From Bacteroidia bacterium (GTDB lineage Bacteria; Bacteroidota; Bacteroidia; Cytophagales; Cyclobacteriaceae): a DNA stretch of 64,000 nucleotides. The position numbers and the translations under genes were made by a program. How positions within the stretch are numbered: the first letter of the stretch is position 1; every line of letters begins with the position of its first letter. This document shows, piece by piece, positions 60,475 through 64,000 of this stretch. Below the pieces are notes generated by a model. The model was given only the letters and a program-made list of their open reading frames with translations, made no database searches and had not been told where the DNA came from. Location: assembly GCA_030432655.1 (NCBI GenBank), contig JAUILA010000013.1, positions 1 to 64,000 on the forward strand. The letters run 5' to 3'.

Positions 60475-62013
60475 TCATCCAGACCATCCTTCACGGTCCA
60501 GGCTCCTGTACTGGATCGCTTCCGCCACATGCTGCACCCGGATTTCACCGGAGTCGTCTAGGTCTGCAATGGTCCGGCTGACTTTCAGTATTCGTTCGTA
60601 AGCCCTTGCCGATAACCCCAAACGTTCCATAGCTTTTTTCAACAGCACATTCCCTGCTTTGTCAATCGAGCAGATTTCTCTTGCCTGGTGAGCCGACATC
60701 ATGGCATTGCAATGAATGGCTTTGAATTCCGAGAAGCGGTCCTGTTGAATCTCGCGCGCTTTAATGACCCTGTCGCGTATGTCCTTACTCTTTTCCGTTG
60801 TCCTGTCTGCTGTCATATCATTGAATGATACAGGTGTTACCTCTACATGAAGATCAATGCGGTCCAGCAACGGACCACTGATCCGGCTGAGGTAACGGCG
60901 GACTACTCCCGGGCCGCAAACACATTCCTTTTCCGGATGATTGTAAAATCCGCACGGACATGGATTCATGCTGGCGATCAGCATAAAATTCGCCGGGTAA
61001 TCCAGTGAAATCTTCGCCCTCGATATGGTCACCCTGCGCTCCTCCATGGGCTGGCGCATTACCTCCAGCACACTTCGCTTAAACTCAGGTAATTCATCGA
61101 GAAATAGAACACCATTGTGTGCCAGGGATATCTCACCGGGCTGAGGATGCCCTCCCCCCCCGACAAGTGCCACGTCACTTATGGTATGGTGCGGAGCCCG
61201 GTACGGCCTTACCGCCATAAGGGAAGCATCGCTCCCCAAGTTTCCCGCCACAGAATGGATTTTAGTGGTTTCCAGCGCTTCATTCAGGCTTAATGGCGGG
61301 AGAATGGTGGGCAGTCGCTTGGCAAGCATGGTCTTGCCTGCGCCCGGCGGACCGATCATTATAGCGTTATGTCCTCCAGCTGCGGCTATTTCCAGCGATC
61401 TTTTGATATTCTCCTGCCCCTGCACATCCGCGAAATCCACATCGTACTGGTCCAGGTTGTACATAAAAATATCCCGGGTATCCACTACTTCCGGCTTCAG
61501 TTCGGAACTGCCTTCCAGGTATTCAACCGCCTCCCGGAGCGATGAGGCCCCAATTACATTCAGGTTGCTGACAATGGCCGCCTCCCGGGCATTCTCCCGT
61601 GGCAAAACAAACGCTTTGAACGAATGCCTGCGGGCTTCTATCGCAATCGGAAGAATTCCCCGAATCGGTCGAAGATTGCCGTCGAGCGATAATTCTCCCA
61701 TAAATAAATAATCATTCAGCCCGTCTATGGTGATCTGTCCGCTTGCCTGCAAAATATTCAGCGCAATCGGCAGATCATAGGCACTCCCCTCTTTGCGGAT
61801 ATCGGCCGGGGCCATATTCACCACCACCCGATTCCGGGGCATGTCATAACCAAGTGATTTGATCGCCGCTGTTACCCGGTGCTCACTTTCCTTTACGGTG
61901 CTGTCGGGCAACCCACTGATGTGAAATCCTGTTCCGCCTTCGATACTTACCTCTAACGTGATAATTCGGGCATCCACTCCATACACTGCCGCCCCGTTTG
62001 TTTTTGAGAGCAT
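60475..62013 (-). CDS. comM: ComM/YifB-family Mg-chelatase-like AAA+ ATPase
   Basis: 512 residues: Lon-like N-terminal domain (about 1-165, VYGVDARIITLEVSIEGGTGFHISGLPDSTVKESE), AAA+ core with GPPGAGKTMLAKRLP (Walker A, near 219-233), FLDELPEF (Walker B) and a Cys-rich NPCPCGFYNHPEKECVCGPG, then a C-terminal helical domain (LGLSARAYERILKVSRTIADL). In naturally competent bacteria ComM is a helicase that helps branch migration in integrating taken-up DNA. It is widespread and not proof of competence. Start ATG 62013. Confidence 0.93.
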   Translation of the reverse strand: MLSKTNGAAVYGVDARIITLEVSIEGGTGFHISGLPDSTVKESEHRVTAAIKSLGYDMPRNRVVVNMAPADIRKEGSAYDLPIALNILQASGQITIDGLNDYLFMGELSLDGNLRPIRGILPIAIEARRHSFKAFVLPRENAREAAIVSNLNVIGASSLREAVEYLEGSSELKPEVVDTRDIFMYNLDQYDVDFADVQGQENIKRSLEIAAAGGHNAIMIGPPGAGKTMLAKRLPTILPPLSLNEALETTKIHSVAGNLGSDASLMAVRPYRAPHHTISDVALVGGGGHPQPGEISLAHNGVLFLDELPEFKRSVLEVMRQPMEERRVTISRAKISLDYPANFMLIASMNPCPCGFYNHPEKECVCGPGVVRRYLSRISGPLLDRIDLHVEVTPVSFNDMTADRTTEKSKDIRDRVIKAREIQQDRFSEFKAIHCNAMMSAHQAREICSIDKAGNVLLKKAMERLGLSARAYERILKVSRTIADLDDSGEIRVQHVAEAIQYRSLDREGWSG

Positions 62014-62087
62014 AAACTTAACTTTACCGGTCCACGAAGATCATGGATATGGCGGACAGGGTCAAACACACCTGACAAAAATAAGCA

Positions 62088-63314
62088 TTATAGCCTTATT
62101 GACTTTGTTAAGTATCTCGTTTCATTTCCGGAAATTTGAACCAGCGAACCATTGATATGAGTGCTCGGCTCTTTCAATTCGACTTCAACTTTCAGATTCT
62201 CCAGAGTGCCATGCGGAGTCGTTTCAAAAAACGTATCCGGAAATGATGGATAAGAACTGTAATCCACCGATTCATCATAAATAGTAACAAACCATGAAAT
62301 ATCCGGGGTATAAATGGTATACTCCAAATGAGAATATTGTCCGGTTCCTGATAATCTGAAAGTACCTGGCGTCGCATCTTGTATTTCCAAGTCACCTTCA
62401 ATTAAAGATGGAACACCGGGGTGATCCCCACGATAATAAGATGTGTGATCAACAAAATAATATTTACCCGTACTCAAAGATTCACCAATAGCCGCTCTTG
62501 TCTCAAAAGATTTAAAGACATCAAAATCCGGAACCCGGATTTCCGGCTTCTCGCTGGCGTTCGTTGATGGTGTTTCAAATATTGTAATGGGATATTGCAG
62601 ACGTCCATCTCTGTCTTCAGGTGTAGCTTTCATTATTATATAAGGGCTGAAATCACTGAAATCGTTTGTGAAATCATAATCCAATAAGACAAGGTCACTT
62701 AGGGGAGATAAATCCTCCTGGCCAATCCTGAGTGTATCACCGTCGAAATCAAAATTTTCGATGAACAAATATCCATCGTTCTCATCCTTATCAAATTCAT
62801 CCCTTATGAAATACAGCATGTCAGCATTCTCAAAAAATCTGCCGGCAGTCTGATAATAGGTACCGTAATTATTTTGATAGAAAAGACCTGCCTGAAGGAT
62901 CCATGGTACGATTTCCGTATTAAATTTAATAGGTAACCTTCTTATCTCATTACCGAACTCAAAATCCGGATAACCGTCAACATGAAGAGTATCCTCATTG
63001 TATCCCATGTAAGAACGAAGTTGAAATTTCTCGGCATCATATAAAGCTATGTGTACGCTGAATTTTTCATATCCTGATAAATCGAACTCGTAGTTCCCTC
63101 CAGGCTCCACTTCCAGAAATTCCAGCAAGGTATTTTCAGTATCTGTGAAAAGGACGGCATAATTTCCAACATAATTCGGTTCCCCTATAGTCAGGCGGAA
63201 CATAACCGTCGGATCGGGGACGGGAACCGGATCAGTGGAATCTTCACTGCAGGAAATTATTCCCCCAAGTAAAAACAATGTAGTAATCCTGAGAAGCAAG
63301 CTGTGTAATTTCAT
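62088..63314 (-). CDS. Lipoprotein of unknown function
   Basis: 408 residues with SPII signal peptide (MKLHSLLLRITTLFLLGG, lipobox ISC near 22) and then a low-complexity DSTDPVPVPDPT linker. The rest is beta-rich with many aromatic residues, no known domain recognised by me. Could be a surface or periplasmic protein. Monocistronic between comM and the permease, AT-rich compared with neighbours, which may hint at a later arrival. Confidence 0.75.
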   Translation of the reverse strand: MKLHSLLLRITTLFLLGGIISCSEDSTDPVPVPDPTVMFRLTIGEPNYVGNYAVLFTDTENTLLEFLEVEPGGNYEFDLSGYEKFSVHIALYDAEKFQLRSYMGYNEDTLHVDGYPDFEFGNEIRRLPIKFNTEIVPWILQAGLFYQNNYGTYYQTAGRFFENADMLYFIRDEFDKDENDGYLFIENFDFDGDTLRIGQEDLSPLSDLVLLDYDFTNDFSDFSPYIIMKATPEDRDGRLQYPITIFETPSTNASEKPEIRVPDFDVFKSFETRAAIGESLSTGKYYFVDHTSYYRGDHPGVPSLIEGDLEIQDATPGTFRLSGTGQYSHLEYTIYTPDISWFVTIYDESVDYSSYPSFPDTFFETTPHGTLENLKVEVELKEPSTHINGSLVQISGNETRYLTKSIRL

Positions 63315-63396
63315 CTAGTTATTATTTTTCTAATAAGCTTAATGATATGAATTTTTACGGCAAGAAACTAAATTCCGTAAATTTCGCTTGCGTAGT

Positions 63397-64000
63397 TTAC
63401 TCATGCCGGATCGCCTCCACCGGATCCAGCCGGGAAGCCTTGAGCGCGGGGTAGGTGCCGAATGCCACCCCGATCACCACAGCCAGGATGCCAACAATAA
63501 TAAGTGTATTCACCGTAAAGGCCGCCTGGAACGGCGCCTCCGTAACGGCCCGGAGAATGGGCACAATGCCCAGAGTCAGCAGAATGCCTGCGATCAGTCC
63601 CAGGAAGCTGCCCAGTCCGGATATGGTCACCGACTCCGACAGGAACTGCAACAGGATCTGCTGCTTTTTGGCCCCGACTGCTTTCCGGATACCAATTTCC
63701 CGGATCCGTTCGGTGACAGAAATGATCATGACATTCATGATACCGATCCCGCCGACGACCACCGATACCCCGACAATAAGTCCCATGATGATCCTGAACA
63801 ACAAAAATCCCCGGTTTACCTGTTCGACGCGAAATTCATTGGTCTGCACCCGCATATCGTGGTCCCCCAGGTGCTCCAGCATCCAGGCTTTAACCTTTGC
63901 CTCGATCACCGGCACCTGGGTAACATCCTCCGCCCTGATCGTATAACCAAGCCGCTTACTTTCTAAATAATTTCCGGGAACCGTAGCAAAAGGAAGGGCG
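63397..64000 (-). CDS. MacB-type ABC transporter permease, partial (5' end outside window)
   Basis: The frame is open to the window edge; a GTG at 63915 is internal since the family sequence (FATVPGNYLESKRLGYTIRAEDV) reads on upstream. Visible are the end of the MacB-PCD periplasmic domain, three membrane helices and the motif EIGIRKAVGAKKQQIL with the usual C-terminus LDPVEAIRHE. It is the membrane part of a MacB-like exporter; its ATPase lies outside. Confidence 0.88.
   Translation of the reverse strand, partial: ALPFATVPGNYLESKRLGYTIRAEDVTQVPVIEAKVKAWMLEHLGDHDMRVQTNEFRVEQVNRGFLLFRIIMGLIVGVSVVVGGIGIMNVMIISVTERIREIGIRKAVGAKKQQILLQFLSESVTISGLGSFLGLIAGILLTLGIVPILRAVTEAPFQAAFTVNTLIIVGILAVVIGVAFGTYPALKASRLDPVEAIRHE

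Larger units (their letters stand above)
863..63558. repeat. Dispersed heptamer GGAGAAT/ATTCTCC, about 96 copies
   Basis: Hand count: 47 copies on the plus and 49 on the minus strand. Eight lie in spacers (1168, 6076, 13090, 13119, 13722, 14686, 27224, 29718); the rest are in genes in every reading frame and both orientations. About 8 would be expected by chance in 64 kb. Confidence 0.85.

Noticed and set aside
62088-63314. Foreign origin of the lipoprotein gene
   Set aside because: Slightly AT-rich only; no mobile element, integrase or repeat around it.

Overview
The window is chromosomal DNA of a member of the Bacteroidota, most likely a Cytophagales-like lineage. The support is Bacteroidota-specific families (DUF5606, a PorT-family protein beside UbiE/MenG, a PorE-like TPR/PD40/OmpA protein, SiaB/SiaC, KdtA), many SPII lipoproteins, mostly weak Shine-Dalgarno sequences and several TAnnTTTG-type -7 boxes. 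The genus cannot be named from the sequence. Both ends cut through MacB/FtsX-type ABC permease genes.

Layout. 1-5.7 kb: permease end, DUF308 membrane protein, then a tightly packed four-gene operon with a secreted protein, a TPR-class III nucleotidyl cyclase, a small Pycsar-effector-like (DUF5706-type) membrane protein and an HD phosphohydrolase. 5.7-7.9 kb: repeat-rich spacers with a small secreted protein and a DUF4397 lipoprotein. 7.9-15.4 kb: serine hydrolase, MacB-like permease, cytochrome c, BON-LysM protein, a duplicated secreted protein and an orphan four-helix sensor. 15.4-20 kb: GlxA/AraC regulator, VOC and SRPBCC proteins and an ECF42-type sigma factor with its YCII partner. 20-31.7 kb: GH3 enzyme, oxidoreductase, tRNA-Arg, outer-membrane proteins, lysine-type dehydrogenase, two tandem outer-membrane paralogues, serine hydrolase and the second copy of the duplicated secreted protein. 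32-44 kb: cytidine deaminase, then a long same-strand signalling cluster CheR-CheB-GAF-SpoIIE(SiaA-like)-SiaB-SiaC-(TerB-like)ABC transporter-lipoprotein-secreted protein. 44-64 kb: mostly housekeeping genes: UbiE-PorT-SDR, PorE-like OmpA, EngB, DUF5606, Fbp, aspartate kinase, LMW-PTP, enoyl-CoA hydratase, HAD, Fur/AhpC, KdtA, RsgA, esterase, ComM-like ATPase and a lipoprotein.

Three things stand out. First, the heptamer GGAGAAT (or its complement) occurs about 96 times by hand count, about twelve times chance, on both strands, in genes and spacers, once as an inverted pair forming a hairpin. It looks like a genome-wide signal such as an uptake or Chi-like sequence. Second, the cyclase/Pycsar-like/HD operon looks like a split cyclic-nucleotide signalling or defence module. 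Third, the Che-Sia-ABC cluster looks like a partner-switching pathway without a diguanylate cyclase, whose output may be the ABC transporter. Spacers carry a MITE-like TGTCATCC...GGATGACA repeat and CTTTGT microsatellites.
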